Origin: Marinilabiliaceae bacterium
Lineage (GTDB): Bacteria; Bacteroidota; Bacteroidia; Bacteroidales; Marinilabiliaceae
Direction of reading: 5' to 3'
Length of the DNA: 64,000 nt
Assembly (NCBI GenBank): GCA_016933045.1
Contig: JAFGBR010000050.1
Location: forward strand, 186,001-250,000
In this document: one piece after another, positions 45,953-55,771 of the stretch
How positions within the stretch are numbered: position 1 is the first letter of the stretch
Layout: each line of letters opens with the position of its first letter
Translations under genes and position numbers: made by a program
The notes under the pieces: model-generated
Told to the model about the DNA's origin: nothing
Databases searched by the model: none
The model's input: only the letters and a program-made list of their open reading frames with translations

Positions 45953-46999
45953 ATGGCTAAAATTAATTTCGGCGGAGTAGAAGAAAATGTAGTAACAAGA
46001 GAAGAGTTTCCATTATCGAAAGCTCAGGAAGTATTGAAAAATGAAACCATTGCTATTATTGGTTATGGGGTTCAAGGACCTGGTCAATCATTAAACCTTA
46101 AAGACAACGGTTTCAACGTAATTATTGGTCAACGTAAAGATTCAAAAACATGGGATAAAGCTATTGCTGATGGTTGGGTTCCTGGTAAAACATTGTTTGA
46201 AATTGAAGAAGCTTGCGAAAAAGCAACAATTATCCAGTATCTATTATCTGATGCTGCTCAAATCGAAGTTTGGCCACGTATTAAACCATATTTAACACCA
46301 GGAAAAGCATTGTATTTCTCACATGGTTTTGCTGTAACTTATAAAGAACGCACAGGTATTATTCCTCCAGCTGATGTAGATGTTATTTTAGTTGCACCTA
46401 AAGGTTCAGGAACCTCTCTTCGTCGTATGTTCTTGGAAGGTCGCGGTTTGAACTCTAGCTATGCAATATTTCAGGATGCTACTGGTAAAGCAAAAGATCG
46501 TGTTGTTGCTTTAGGCATTGGCGTTGGTTCTGGTTACCTATTTGAAACTGATTTTAGACGAGAAGTTTATTCCGATTTAACTGGTGAACGAGGCACATTA
46601 ATGGGTGCTATTCAGGGTATATTACTTGCTCAATACGAAGTACTTCGTGAAAACGGACACTCTCCATCAGAAGCATTTAACGAAACTGTCGAAGAATTAA
46701 CCCAATCATTAATGCCATTATTTGCAGAAAACGGTATGGACTGGATGTACGCAAATTGTTCAACAACAGCTCAACGTGGAGCTTTAGATTGGATGGGACC
46801 ATTCCACGATGCAACTAAACCCGTATTTGCAAAATTATATGCCGAAGTTGCTTGTGGAAATGAAGCTCAACGATCAATTGACACAAACTCAAAACCAGAC
46901 TATCGCGAAAAACTAGAAGCAGAATTAAAAGAACTACGCGAAAGCGAAATGTGGAGAGCTGGTGCTGCTGTACGTAAATTGCGTCCTGAAAATAATTAA
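45953..46999 (+). CDS. ilvC: Ketol-acid reductoisomerase (NADP+)
   Basis: 348 residues. Rossmann motif IAIIGYGVQGPGQSLNLKDN near residue 35, cofactor loop VIIGQRKDSKTW with Arg and Ser fitting NADPH, and the knotted C-terminal domain with acidic Mg ligands in GERGTLMGAIQGILLAQYEV and ETVEELTQSL. Second step of valine and isoleucine synthesis. Intermediate in length between class I and class II enzymes, as in other Bacteroidota. Followed by a 159-bp gap with an inverted repeat before leuA. Confidence 0.95.
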   Translation: MAKINFGGVEENVVTREEFPLSKAQEVLKNETIAIIGYGVQGPGQSLNLKDNGFNVIIGQRKDSKTWDKAIADGWVPGKTLFEIEEACEKATIIQYLLSDAAQIEVWPRIKPYLTPGKALYFSHGFAVTYKERTGIIPPADVDVILVAPKGSGTSLRRMFLEGRGLNSSYAIFQDATGKAKDRVVALGIGVGSGYLFETDFRREVYSDLTGERGTLMGAIQGILLAQYEVLRENGHSPSEAFNETVEELTQSLMPLFAENGMDWMYANCSTTAQRGALDWMGPFHDATKPVFAKLYAEVACGNEAQRSIDTNSKPDYREKLEAELKELRESEMWRAGAAVRKLRPENN

Positions 47000-47016
47000 T
47001 AATTAATAGTATCAAG

Positions 47017-47056
47017 TATTGAGTATCAAGATATGAGACAATTTTGATACTCAATA
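47017..47056. repeat. Inverted repeat between ilvC and leuA
   Basis: 13-bp perfect arms TATTGAGTATCAA (47017-47029) and TTGATACTCAATA (47044-47056), loop 14 nt, without a following T-run. The area also repeats AGTATCAAG and ATCTTGAT. A further small palindrome GGGAAACTTTCCC lies at 47118-47130. The hairpin may protect or process mRNA, or is an intergenic repeat typical of related genomes. Confidence 0.6.
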
Positions 47057-47158
47057 TTATTATCTTGATTCTTTAATCTTGATAAACAATACTAACAACT
47101 AGATAATATTTTAAAGAGGGAAACTTTCCCGGAATTCATGAACTAAAAAATTAGAAAC

Positions 47159-48652
47159 ATGAGTAACAAGGTTTATATTTTTGATACAACACTACGAGAT
47201 GGAGAACAAGTACCTGGATGCCAGCTAAATACGATAGAAAAAATCGAAGTAGCTCGCCAGCTCGAAAAACTCGGTGTTGATGTCATAGAAGCCGGGTTCC
47301 CTATTTCAAGTCCTGGTGATTTTAATTCGGTTGTAGAAATATCGAAAGCAGTTTCAAATCCAACTATTTGTGCTTTAACCCGCGCTGTAGAAAAAGATAT
47401 TGAAGTAGCTGCTGATGCACTAAAATTCGCAAAAAGAGGACGAATACATACAGGCATTGGAACATCTCCATATCACATCTACAGCAAATTAAATTCCAAT
47501 CCAGATGCTATTATTGAGCGAGCCGTTAAAGCAATAAAATATGCACGAAAATTTGTTGATGATGTTGAATTTTATGCCGAAGATGCAGGCCGATCGGAAA
47601 ACGAATACCTCGCAAGAGTTATTGAAGCGGTAATTGCTGCAGGAGCAACTGTTGTAAATATCCCCGACACAACCGGTTATTGCTTACCTTCTGAGTACGG
47701 AGCAAAAATTGCTTACCTGGTTAACAACGTTCCAAATATCGATAAAGCAATTATTTCAACTCATTGCCACAACGATTTGGGTATGGCAACCGCAAATACA
47801 CTTTCTGGTGTTATCAATGGAGCCCGTCAGGTCGAAGTAACCATAAACGGTTTAGGCGAACGTGCCGGAAATACATCGCTGGAAGAAGTTGTAATGGCTA
47901 TTAAATGTCACAAGGATTTAGATTATCAGGTTGACATTGATACCAAACAAATACTAAAAACCAGCAAATTGGTTTCGCGATTAATGAGAATGCCCGTACA
48001 GGCTAATAAAGCAATAGTAGGAAGAAATGCATTTGCTCATTCATCGGGTATTCATCAGGATGGGGTATTAAAAAACAGAGAAAACTACGAAATTATTGAC
48101 CCGGCCGATGTTGGAGTTAATGAATCAAGCATTGTATTAACAGCACGCAGCGGTCGTGCTGCCTTAAAACACAGACTACAAGTATTAGGATACGAACTTG
48201 ATGCCGAAAAAATTGATCAGGTTTATAAGAATTTTCTTGTTCTGGCCGATTCTAAAAAAGAAATTAGCGATGAAGATTTAGAAGTACTGGTAGGACACGA
48301 GAAAAAAGAAGAAAGAATTATTAAACTTGATAACCTTCAGGTTATTTGCGGAAAATCTTGCATCCCCTCGGCAACTGTTACAATTAACTATAATGGCAAC
48401 ATTATAACCGAAACATCCACAGGAGATGGCCCTGTAGATGCTGCTTTTTCGGCAATTAAAAAAATTATTCCCAAAGAGGTTATCCTCGAAGAATATTTGG
48501 TACAGGCAGTTACAAGAGGCTCTGACGAAATTGGTAAAGTTCATGTTCAACTCGAATACAACGGAAAAAGCTTCCATGGTTTCGGTGCAAACGTAGATAT
48601 TCTTACTGCTTCAGTTTGGGCTTACTTAGATGCATTATCGAAAATTATATAA
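47159..48652 (+). CDS. leuA: 2-isopropylmalate synthase
   Basis: 497 residues. Condenses acetyl-CoA with 2-oxoisovalerate, the first step of leucine synthesis. HMGL-like TIM barrel with [20 protein letters not shown] at the start and the metal motif [16 protein letters not shown] near 200; subdomain [18 protein letters not shown]-terminal regulatory LeuA dimer domain (about 365-497), which normally binds leucine for feedback inhibition. Length is slightly short of E. coli (523) but complete. Confidence 0.95.
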   Translation: MSNKVYIFDTTLRDGEQVPGCQLNTIEKIEVARQLEKLGVDVIEAGFPISSPGDFNSVVEISKAVSNPTICALTRAVEKDIEVAADALKFAKRGRIHTGIGTSPYHIYSKLNSNPDAIIERAVKAIKYARKFVDDVEFYAEDAGRSENEYLARVIEAVIAAGATVVNIPDTTGYCLPSEYGAKIAYLVNNVPNIDKAIISTHCHNDLGMATANTLSGVINGARQVEVTINGLGERAGNTSLEEVVMAIKCHKDLDYQVDIDTKQILKTSKLVSRLMRMPVQANKAIVGRNAFAHSSGIHQDGVLKNRENYEIIDPADVGVNESSIVLTARSGRAALKHRLQVLGYELDAEKIDQVYKNFLVLADSKKEISDEDLEVLVGHEKKEERIIKLDNLQVICGKSCIPSATVTINYNGNIITETSTGDGPVDAAFSAIKKIIPKEVILEEYLVQAVTRGSDEIGKVHVQLEYNGKSFHGFGANVDILTASVWAYLDALSKII

Positions 48653-48709
48653 TAGCTATTCTGATATAGCAAATTAAAAAAAGAGTAATAACAATTAAAT
48701 ATTAAAAAA

Positions 48710-50110
48710 TTGGCAGGTAAAACGCTTTTTGATAAGATATGGGACGCTCACGTTGTTAAATCAATAGAAGACGGCCCAAATGTGTTGTACATCGATCGTC
48801 AATTTGTACACGAAGTAACAAGTCCCCAAGCATTTGCCGGGGTAAAAGAACGTGGCATACAGGTTTTCAGACCTAACCAAACATTTGCTACACCCGACCA
48901 TAACATACCAACCAAAGATCAGCATCTTCCAATACAAGAAGAGTTATCGCGTATGCAGGTAGCTACACTGGCTAAAAATTGCGAAGACTTTGGGGTTACT
49001 CAATTTGGTTTGGGTCATCCTTATAATGGAATAGTTCATGTTGTTGGTCCCGAATTAGGAATTACTCAACCAGGCATGACAATTGTTTGTGGTGACAGTC
49101 ACACATCAACTCATGGCGCATTTGGAGCTATTGCTTTTGGTATTGGAACCAGTGAGGTTGAAATGTGTTTATCAACACAATGTATAATGCAACCAAAACC
49201 CAAAAAAATGCGAATCAATGTTGAAGGAACACTAAAACCCGGTGTCACTTCTAAAGATATCGCTTTATATATTATTGCTAAGTTAACAACTGGAGGAGGA
49301 ACAGGTTACTTTGTAGAATTTGCTGGTTCTACTATTCGAAGCTTATCAATGGAAGCTCGTATGACCTTATGTAACATGAGCATCGAATTGGGAGCAAGAG
49401 GAGGAATGATTGCACCTGATGAAGTTACTATCGAATATGTTAAAGGACGTGAATATGCACCTAAAGGCGAAGCTTGGAATAAGGCAGTTGCTTACTGGCG
49501 ATCATTACCAACCGATACCGATGCTGTATTTGATAAAGAATACACCTACAAGGCCGAAGAAATTGACCCAATGATTACTTACGGTACAAACCCGGGTATG
49601 GGTGTTGCAATTACCGGAAATATCCCTTCATTAGATTCAATTGATAAGGCATCGCACAAAACATACTTAAAATCGTTAGAATACATGGGGTTTGCACCCG
49701 GTGAAAAAATGATTGGTAAAAAAGTAGATTACGTATTTGTAGGCAGCTGTACAAATGGTCGTATCGAAGACCTACGTATGTTTGCTGATGCTATTAAAGG
49801 AAAGAAAAAAGCTAGTAACGTTATTGCATGGATCGTTCCCGGAAGCCGCCAAGTTGAAAAACAAGCTAAAGAAGAAGGTTTAATTGAAATATTGGAAGCA
49901 GCCGGATTCGAATTACGTCAACCTGGATGTAGTGCATGTTTGGCAATGAACGATGATAAAATTCCTGCCGGAATGGTTGCTGTTGCCACTTCGAACCGAA
50001 ACTTCGAAGGCCGTCAGGGACCAGGTGCCCGAACTCTGCTTGCCAGTCCGCTAACCGCTGCTGCTGCTGCAATATCCGGAGTAATAACTGATCCTCGCTC
50101 TATCAATTAG
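48710..50110 (+). CDS. leuC: 3-isopropylmalate dehydratase large subunit
   Basis: 466 residues, aconitase family, with cluster cysteines in [15 protein letters not shown] and [11 protein letters not shown], and [20 protein letters not shown]. Works with LeuD to isomerise 2- to 3-isopropylmalate. The start codon is TTG at 48710, giving [16 protein letters not shown], the family's normal N-terminus; there is no ATG near. If the second LeuA-like enzyme is a citramalate synthase, LeuCD would also handle citramalate. Follows leuA by 57 bp. Confidence 0.95.
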   Translation: MAGKTLFDKIWDAHVVKSIEDGPNVLYIDRQFVHEVTSPQAFAGVKERGIQVFRPNQTFATPDHNIPTKDQHLPIQEELSRMQVATLAKNCEDFGVTQFGLGHPYNGIVHVVGPELGITQPGMTIVCGDSHTSTHGAFGAIAFGIGTSEVEMCLSTQCIMQPKPKKMRINVEGTLKPGVTSKDIALYIIAKLTTGGGTGYFVEFAGSTIRSLSMEARMTLCNMSIELGARGGMIAPDEVTIEYVKGREYAPKGEAWNKAVAYWRSLPTDTDAVFDKEYTYKAEEIDPMITYGTNPGMGVAITGNIPSLDSIDKASHKTYLKSLEYMGFAPGEKMIGKKVDYVFVGSCTNGRIEDLRMFADAIKGKKKASNVIAWIVPGSRQVEKQAKEEGLIEILEAAGFELRQPGCSACLAMNDDKIPAGMVAVATSNRNFEGRQGPGARTLLASPLTAAAAAISGVITDPRSIN

Positions 50111-50135
50111 TTGGTTTAATAAAAAAGGAAAAATT

Positions 50136-50735
50136 ATGCCCATAGAAAAATTTGTAACATTAGAGTCAACATACATTCCTTTACCAATTGAGAATGTAGA
50201 TACAGACCAAATTATACCGGCTCGTTTCTTAAAAGCCACAACAAAAGAGGGTTTTGGAAAAAATCTGTTTTGCGACTGGCGTTATGAGAAAGATGGCAGT
50301 CCAAAGAAAGACTTTGTGCTAAATGACCCAACATACTCTGGAGAAATTTTAGTTGCCGGAAAAAACTTTGGTAGCGGTTCAAGTCGCGAACATGCAGCCT
50401 GGGCTATTGCCGGATATGGTTTTAAAGTAGTTGTTTCGAGTTATTTTGCCGATATTTTCAGAAACAACTCGTTAAATAACGGTGTTTTACCGGTAGTAGT
50501 TTCCGAACCATTTTTAAATAAATTATTTGAGTGTGTCGAAAAAGACCCAAAAACAAAACTAAAAGTCGATTTAGAAAAACAATCAATTACAAACCTTGCA
50601 ACCGGCGATACTGAATCGTTCGAAATTAACAGTTACAAAAAAAATTGTTTGTTAAACGGTTACGATGATATCGACTTTTTATTAAGTATTAAACCTGAAA
50701 TTGAAGCTTACGAAAAACAAACTGTTAAATTTTAA
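50136..50735 (+). CDS. leuD: 3-isopropylmalate dehydratase small subunit
   Basis: 199 residues, the swivel domain partner of LeuC. Conserved [12 protein letters not shown] and [20 protein letters not shown] are present. 25 bp after leuC, so one transcript. Followed by a spacer of 215 bp with hairpins before the second leuA-like gene. Confidence 0.95.
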   Translation: MPIEKFVTLESTYIPLPIENVDTDQIIPARFLKATTKEGFGKNLFCDWRYEKDGSPKKDFVLNDPTYSGEILVAGKNFGSGSSREHAAWAIAGYGFKVVVSSYFADIFRNNSLNNGVLPVVVSEPFLNKLFECVEKDPKTKLKVDLEKQSITNLATGDTESFEINSYKKNCLLNGYDDIDFLLSIKPEIEAYEKQTVKF

Positions 50736-50789
50736 TTTTAGGCTATAAAAACAAGTTGAAGAAGTAATTCAAAAATGATGAATAAATAA

Positions 50790-50846
50790 TTAAAGTCCCC
50801 TCTTAACTACAAAAAGGGGGACTTTAAACCTCTATCTATTAAGAGG
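50790..50846 (+). other. Structured intergenic RNA between leuD and the second leuA-like gene
   Basis: Stem TTAAAGTCCCC (50790-50800) with GGGGACTTTAA (50817-50827) encloses a loop whose TCTTAA (50801-50806) can pair with downstream TTAAGA (50839-50844), forming a pseudoknot-like arrangement; if extended, CCTCTTAA/TTAAGAGG competes with the first stem. No T-run follows, so it is not a plain terminator. A decayed palindromic repeat is another explanation. Confidence 0.45.
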
Positions 50847-50950
50847 AGACATAATCAACAAATCAAAATTGACACCTTCTTCAATAATTCATATTTCAAC
50901 CAACTTCAAGGCTTAAACAATATAAAGTTTAGATCTTTAAAGAGTAGAGA

Positions 50951-52516
50951 ATGAGAGTAGAAATAATGGATACCACACTTCGCGATGGCGAACAAACCAC
51001 CGGGGTATCATTTAACGAATCGGAAAAACTAACCATTGCACGTTTACTCATCGAAGAAGTAGGAGTAGATCGTATTGAAGTAGCATCAGCTCGTGTATCG
51101 GATGGTGAGTTTCAAGGTGTACAACGAATTACCGAATGGGCTCAAAAAAACAATTATATTGAAAAAATTGAAGTTCTTGGCTTTGTTGATGGTGATATCT
51201 CATTAAAATGGATTAAAGATGCCGGTGGAAAAGTTATCAACCTGTTAACCAAAGGCTCACTGCGTCATGTTCAAGGACAACTTCGCAAAACACCCGAAGA
51301 ACATGCCACCGACATTAAAGGTGTTGTTGCAAAAGCTGAAAAAATGGGAATCAGCGTAAATATTTATCTCGAAGATTGGTCAAATGGAATGATTCATTCA
51401 CCTGAGTATGTGTTTTTCCTTATTGATGAATTAAAAGATACTTCCATTAAACGATTCATGCTTCCAGACACATTGGGAGTATTAAACCCAAAACAGACAA
51501 GAGATTTTATTTCTCAGATAGTTGAAAAATACCCGAACTTACATTTCGATTATCATGCTCATAACGATTACGATTTAGCAGTTGCAAATGTATTTGAAGC
51601 CCTTAGCTTAGGAGTTAAAGGAGTTCACACAACAGTAAACGGATTGGGCGAACGAGCAGGAAATGCTCCATTAGCAAGTGTTATTGGAATAATAAACGAT
51701 CATTTAAAACTCGAAAGTGGCATCGATGAGTCAAAACTAACACGTGTGTCGCGGATGGTTGAATCGTTTAGTGGCATTCGTATTCCTGCAAATAAACCTT
51801 TAACAGGAGATTATGTTTTTACACAATGCAGCGGAGTACATGCCGATGGCGATAACAAAGATAATCTTTACTTCAATAACTTACTACCCGAACGTTTTGG
51901 CAGAGTTAGAAAATATGCACTTGGTAAAACCTCAGGTAAAGCAAACATATTAAAAAACTTACAGGAACTAGGCATAAATCTGTCTGCCGAAGAGATGAAA
52001 AAAGTTACAAAACGTGTTATTGAATTAGGTGATAAAAAAGAAACTGTAACTACAGAAGATCTTCCATACATTATTGCTGATGTACTGCAAAGCACATCAA
52101 TAAACAATAAAATAAAAATAAAAAATTACAGCCTTTCCGTTGCTCATGGTCTTAAACCGGTTGCTTCTGTAAGTCTTACTATTGATAAAGAAAGTTATGA
52201 AGAAACTTCGGCTGGCGATGGACAATATGATGCATTTATGAAATGCATTTGGAAAATATATCAGAAACTTAATAAACCATATCCTATCCTAACAAATTAT
52301 TCGGTCACAATTCCTCCCGGAGGAAAAACCGATGCTATTGTTGAAAACATAATAACATGGGATTACAATGGATATGAGTTTAAAACCAGAGGTGTTGATG
52401 CCGATCAAATTGAAGCTGCCATTATTGCTACTGTTAAAATGTTAAACATGATTGAAAGTGGTAATATTCCATCAGAATTCAATAAAAATCACAAAAAATT
52501 AAACCAAAGAGTATAA
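50951..52516 (+). CDS. Second isopropylmalate/citramalate synthase-like enzyme
   Basis: 521 residues of the same family as LeuA, but a distinct group. [20 protein letters not shown] marks the TIM barrel, DYHAHNDYDLAVANV the metal motif, and [15 protein letters not shown] and CSGVHADGDNKDNLY the subdomain; the C-terminal LeuA-type regulatory domain follows (about 385-510). Enzymes of this shape next to leuBCD are often annotated leuA2 or cimA. A citramalate synthase would make 2-oxobutyrate from pyruvate and acetyl-CoA through LeuC, LeuD and LeuB, supplying isoleucine without threonine deaminase; no ilvA is in the window. Substrate is unproven; a second true LeuA is the alternative. Confidence 0.85.
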   Translation: MRVEIMDTTLRDGEQTTGVSFNESEKLTIARLLIEEVGVDRIEVASARVSDGEFQGVQRITEWAQKNNYIEKIEVLGFVDGDISLKWIKDAGGKVINLLTKGSLRHVQGQLRKTPEEHATDIKGVVAKAEKMGISVNIYLEDWSNGMIHSPEYVFFLIDELKDTSIKRFMLPDTLGVLNPKQTRDFISQIVEKYPNLHFDYHAHNDYDLAVANVFEALSLGVKGVHTTVNGLGERAGNAPLASVIGIINDHLKLESGIDESKLTRVSRMVESFSGIRIPANKPLTGDYVFTQCSGVHADGDNKDNLYFNNLLPERFGRVRKYALGKTSGKANILKNLQELGINLSAEEMKKVTKRVIELGDKKETVTTEDLPYIIADVLQSTSINNKIKIKNYSLSVAHGLKPVASVSLTIDKESYEETSAGDGQYDAFMKCIWKIYQKLNKPYPILTNYSVTIPPGGKTDAIVENIITWDYNGYEFKTRGVDADQIEAAIIATVKMLNMIESGNIPSEFNKNHKKLNQRV

Positions 52517-52569
52517 ATCGGTAAATATATTCTGATTATTGACATAGGAAATTTACAAATACAATTAAT

Positions 52570-53637
52570 ATGAAATTAAACATTGCGGTTTTGGCCGGTG
52601 ATGGTATCGGTCCTGAAATAGTTGAACAGGCTTTAAATGTAACAAAAGCTGTTTGTGCGAAATTTGGCCATGAATTAACTTATAAACATGCCATTACAGG
52701 GGCTACAGCAATCGACCAGGTTGGCGAACCTTATCCTGCTGAAACACACGAATTATGTATGCAATCTGACGCTGTTTTATTCGGAGCTATTGGCGACCCA
52801 AAATTCGACAACGACCCAACAGCAAAAGTTAGACCCGAACAAGGTTTATTACAAATGAGAAAACAATTAGGTCTGTACGCCAACATTCGTCCTGTTGAAA
52901 CATTCTCATCATTAATTCACAAATCTCCTCTTCGAAAAGAACTGGTTGATGGTGCAAATTTTGTGTGTATCCGCGAACTAACAGGCGGTATATATTTTGG
53001 TGAAAAAGGCCGTAAAGATGATGGAAACACTGCATTCGACAATTGTGTTTACACACGCGACGAAGTTGAACGTATTCTAAAACTAGGATATGAGTATGCC
53101 GGAAAACGCAACAAAAAACTTACCGTTGTTGATAAAGCAAATGTATTAGAATCATCTCGTTTATGGAGACAGGTTGCTCAAGAAATGGCACCAAAATATC
53201 CCGATATTACTACCGAGTATATGTTTGTAGATAATGCTGCAATGCAAATTATCAAATGGCCAAAACATTTCGATGTAATGGTAACTGAAAATATGTTTGG
53301 TGATATCTTAACTGACGAAGCCAGTGTAATAACCGGTTCTTTAGGCTTATTACCTTCTGCTTCAATTGGCATTCACACATCGGTATTTGAACCAATCCAC
53401 GGTTCATATCCACAAGCTGCAGGTAAAAACATTGCAAACCCATTGGCAACAATTCTATCGGCTGCTATGATGTTCGAATATGCTTTCAACCTAATGGATG
53501 AAGGTAAAATTATTCGTGAAGCTGTTGAAAAATCAATTGAGGCAAACGTAGTTACCGAAGATATTGCAGAAGGTTCTAAACCTTACTCTACATCGGATGT
53601 TGGTGAGTGGATTGTCAATTATATTAAAAACAAATAG
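52570..53637 (+). CDS. leuB: 3-isopropylmalate dehydrogenase
   Basis: 355 residues, NAD-dependent decarboxylating dehydrogenase. [11 protein letters not shown] at the start, [20 protein letters not shown] for substrate binding, [27 protein letters not shown] and [20 protein letters not shown] for metal binding, and [20 protein letters not shown] for NAD. Last gene of the operon, followed by a terminator 19 bp after the stop. Confidence 0.96.
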   Translation: MKLNIAVLAGDGIGPEIVEQALNVTKAVCAKFGHELTYKHAITGATAIDQVGEPYPAETHELCMQSDAVLFGAIGDPKFDNDPTAKVRPEQGLLQMRKQLGLYANIRPVETFSSLIHKSPLRKELVDGANFVCIRELTGGIYFGEKGRKDDGNTAFDNCVYTRDEVERILKLGYEYAGKRNKKLTVVDKANVLESSRLWRQVAQEMAPKYPDITTEYMFVDNAAMQIIKWPKHFDVMVTENMFGDILTDEASVITGSLGLLPSASIGIHTSVFEPIHGSYPQAAGKNIANPLATILSAAMMFEYAFNLMDEGKIIREAVEKSIEANVVTEDIAEGSKPYSTSDVGEWIVNYIKNK

Positions 53638-53655
53638 GTTGCGTTAAAAAATATT

Positions 53656-53689
53656 AAGGCTGCCTAATCTAATTAAGCAGCCTTTTTTT
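53656..53689 (+). terminator. Intrinsic terminator of the ilv-leu operon
   Basis: Stem AAGGCTGC (53656-53663) / GCAGCCTT (53677-53684) with a 13-nt loop, then a run of seven T. It marks the end of the nine-gene operon. Confidence 0.88.
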
Positions 53690-53711
53690 GTTTCATTATA
53701 TACTCAAAAAA

Positions 53712-54650
53712 ATGTACAAATATCTCTTTGGACCGGTACCATCACGCCGACTGGGAATGTCGCTGGGAATAGACTTAGTACCCAAAAAAGTTTGCTCGTT
53801 AGATTGTGTTTACTGCGAAGTAGGAAAAACAACAAAACTAACTACCGACAGACTTGAATATATAAAATACGACAAAGTTATTGCCGAACTAAAAGATTTA
53901 ATGAGCACCAACCCCAAAATCGATTATATGACCTTTTCAGGATCGGGCGAACCGACATTAAACATTAGAATAGGTGATGTACTTCAATTTGTTAAAAAAG
54001 AATATCCAAGCATTAAAACAGCAATTTTAACCAATGGCACCCTCCTATCTGATAAAAAAATCAGAAACGAACTTCTATTGGCCGATGTAATATTACCTTC
54101 ACTTGATGCTGCCAGCGAAGAGGTATTTACAAAAATAAACCGTCCATGCCCCGAGCTATCTTTAAAAAATTACATTCAGGGCCTTATCGATTTACGGAAT
54201 GAATACTCGGGTCAAATATGGCTTGAAATATTATTCCTTAAAAATTATAATGACTCACAAGATGAATTAAACAAGTTAAAAGAAGCAATAATTAAAATTA
54301 AACCCGACAGTATCCAATTAAACACCCTCGATCGACCGGGAACAATTGATGGCTTAATACCACTAACAAATAATGAATTAAAATACATTATAGACTTTTG
54401 GAACTTACCTAACACCCAAATAATTGCCAATCAGGTCGAACGAACAAATATTGAATCTTACCGCACTGATATTGAAGCGGCTATTTTAGAAACTATTTCA
54501 CGAAGACCCTGTACACTCGATGATATACAGCACTTTTTAGGAATTCACATTAATGAAATTAACAAATATCTCGGTTCAATGGAAGCCGAAGGAAAAATTA
54601 TCACTAAAAGTCAAAACAGGGGTATTTTTTATGAATTAAAAAACAAATAA
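53712..54650 (+). CDS. Radical SAM protein with C-terminal winged helix
   Basis: 312 residues from ATG 53712; an in-frame TTG at 53688 lies inside the leuB terminator and is rejected. The N-terminus YKYLFGPVPSRRLGMSLGID is a signature of a small radical SAM family. The 4Fe-4S motif is CSLDCVYCEVG (Cys-x3-Cys-x2-Cys), with the SAM-binding MTFSGSGEPTLN. The last 70 residues (ILETISRRPCTLDDIQHFLG) look like a winged-helix domain. The substrate of the family is unknown. Probably monocistronic: terminator upstream and its own spacing of 69 bp to the next gene. Confidence 0.85.
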   Translation: MYKYLFGPVPSRRLGMSLGIDLVPKKVCSLDCVYCEVGKTTKLTTDRLEYIKYDKVIAELKDLMSTNPKIDYMTFSGSGEPTLNIRIGDVLQFVKKEYPSIKTAILTNGTLLSDKKIRNELLLADVILPSLDAASEEVFTKINRPCPELSLKNYIQGLIDLRNEYSGQIWLEILFLKNYNDSQDELNKLKEAIIKIKPDSIQLNTLDRPGTIDGLIPLTNNELKYIIDFWNLPNTQIIANQVERTNIESYRTDIEAAILETISRRPCTLDDIQHFLGIHINEINKYLGSMEAEGKIITKSQNRGIFYELKNK

Positions 54651-54719
54651 ATATTTAAATTGTTATTTAATCAGTAACAATTTTAACCTCCATAAACTTA
54701 TCATAATTACACATAAAAC

Positions 54720-55748
54720 ATGGAAGATATTTACAAAATGTTTTTAAAATCAATTATGATATCCGGATTCGTGTTTATCATGATGATTGTTATTGAATAC
54801 ATTAATGTACAATCAAAAGGCTTATGGCAAAGGCATCTTACACAAAAAAAATGGAAACAATATATAATTGCCGGTTTGTTAGGTGCACTCCCCGGTTGCT
54901 TGGGGGCTTTTACTATTGTGGCACTATTCTCTCATAAATTAATATCATTTGGGGCAGTAATAACTACAATGATTGCCACCAGTGGCGATGAAGCTTTTGT
55001 TATGTTTGCAATGTTTCCAAAACAAGCAACAATACTTACTATATTACTTCTGATTATTGGAATAACAGCAGGTTATATAACCGATAAACTGTATAAGCCT
55101 AAAGGAATTTTTAAAGATATTTCTGATAATAGTTTAACCTTACACGATGAAAAAGAATGTAAATGCTTTCAAAAAGAACATTTTTGGTCAAATTTAACAC
55201 ACCCTTCTTTATATCGGATTTCTGTGGCTATTGTTATAATATCATTAATGTCGGGCTTAGCAACAGGATTATTATCAGAGAAAGCAGAATTATGGATTAA
55301 AGTTACATTAATGCTTTCATTTTCATTTGTACTATTTATTGTAATTACCGTACCTGATCATTTTTTAAAAAATCACATCTGGGAACACATTGTTAAAATT
55401 CATTTACCACGAATCTTTTTATGGGTATTTGGCATTTTATTAATCATGCATTTTTTAAACCTATACATTAATGTCGAAGACTGGATGTCAAACAATATGT
55501 TTGTTGTGCTAATAATTGCTGTTTTAATTGGTATTATTCCCGAATCCGGTCCTCACTTAATATTTGTTACTCTATTTGCTGCCGGCACCATACCTTTCAG
55601 TATTCTTTTAGCTAATTCAATATCACAAGATGGGCATGGAATGTTACCTATGCTTGCTGAATCAAAAAAAAGTTTTTTTCTTATTAAAATTATTAATATT
55701 ATTTATGCATTTATCGTTGGTGGTATGGGGCTTATTTTCAATATATAA
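54720..55748 (+). CDS. Putative manganese/heavy-metal exporter (DUF2899-like)
   Basis: 342 residues with about ten membrane helices in two halves, matching the putative manganese transporter/ArsP_2-like (DUF2899) family: ALPGCLGAFTIVALFSHKLI near 58 and IPESGPHLIFVTLFAAGTIP near 275 are the paired motifs. Between the halves lies a hydrophilic loop with Cys/His: TLHDEKECKCFQKEHFW (about 140-157), a possible metal-binding site. Substrate uncertain. Convergent with mpl, 23 bp between stops. Confidence 0.75.
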   Translation: MEDIYKMFLKSIMISGFVFIMMIVIEYINVQSKGLWQRHLTQKKWKQYIIAGLLGALPGCLGAFTIVALFSHKLISFGAVITTMIATSGDEAFVMFAMFPKQATILTILLLIIGITAGYITDKLYKPKGIFKDISDNSLTLHDEKECKCFQKEHFWSNLTHPSLYRISVAIVIISLMSGLATGLLSEKAELWIKVTLMLSFSFVLFIVITVPDHFLKNHIWEHIVKIHLPRIFLWVFGILLIMHFLNLYINVEDWMSNNMFVVLIIAVLIGIIPESGPHLIFVTLFAAGTIPFSILLANSISQDGHGMLPMLAESKKSFFLIKIINIIYAFIVGGMGLIFNI

Positions 55749-55771
55749 ACTAACATTTCACTATTATTAAA

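Noticed and set aside
53688-53711. TTG as start of the radical SAM gene
   Set aside because: It lies inside the leuB terminator T-run; the conserved N-terminus begins at ATG 53712.
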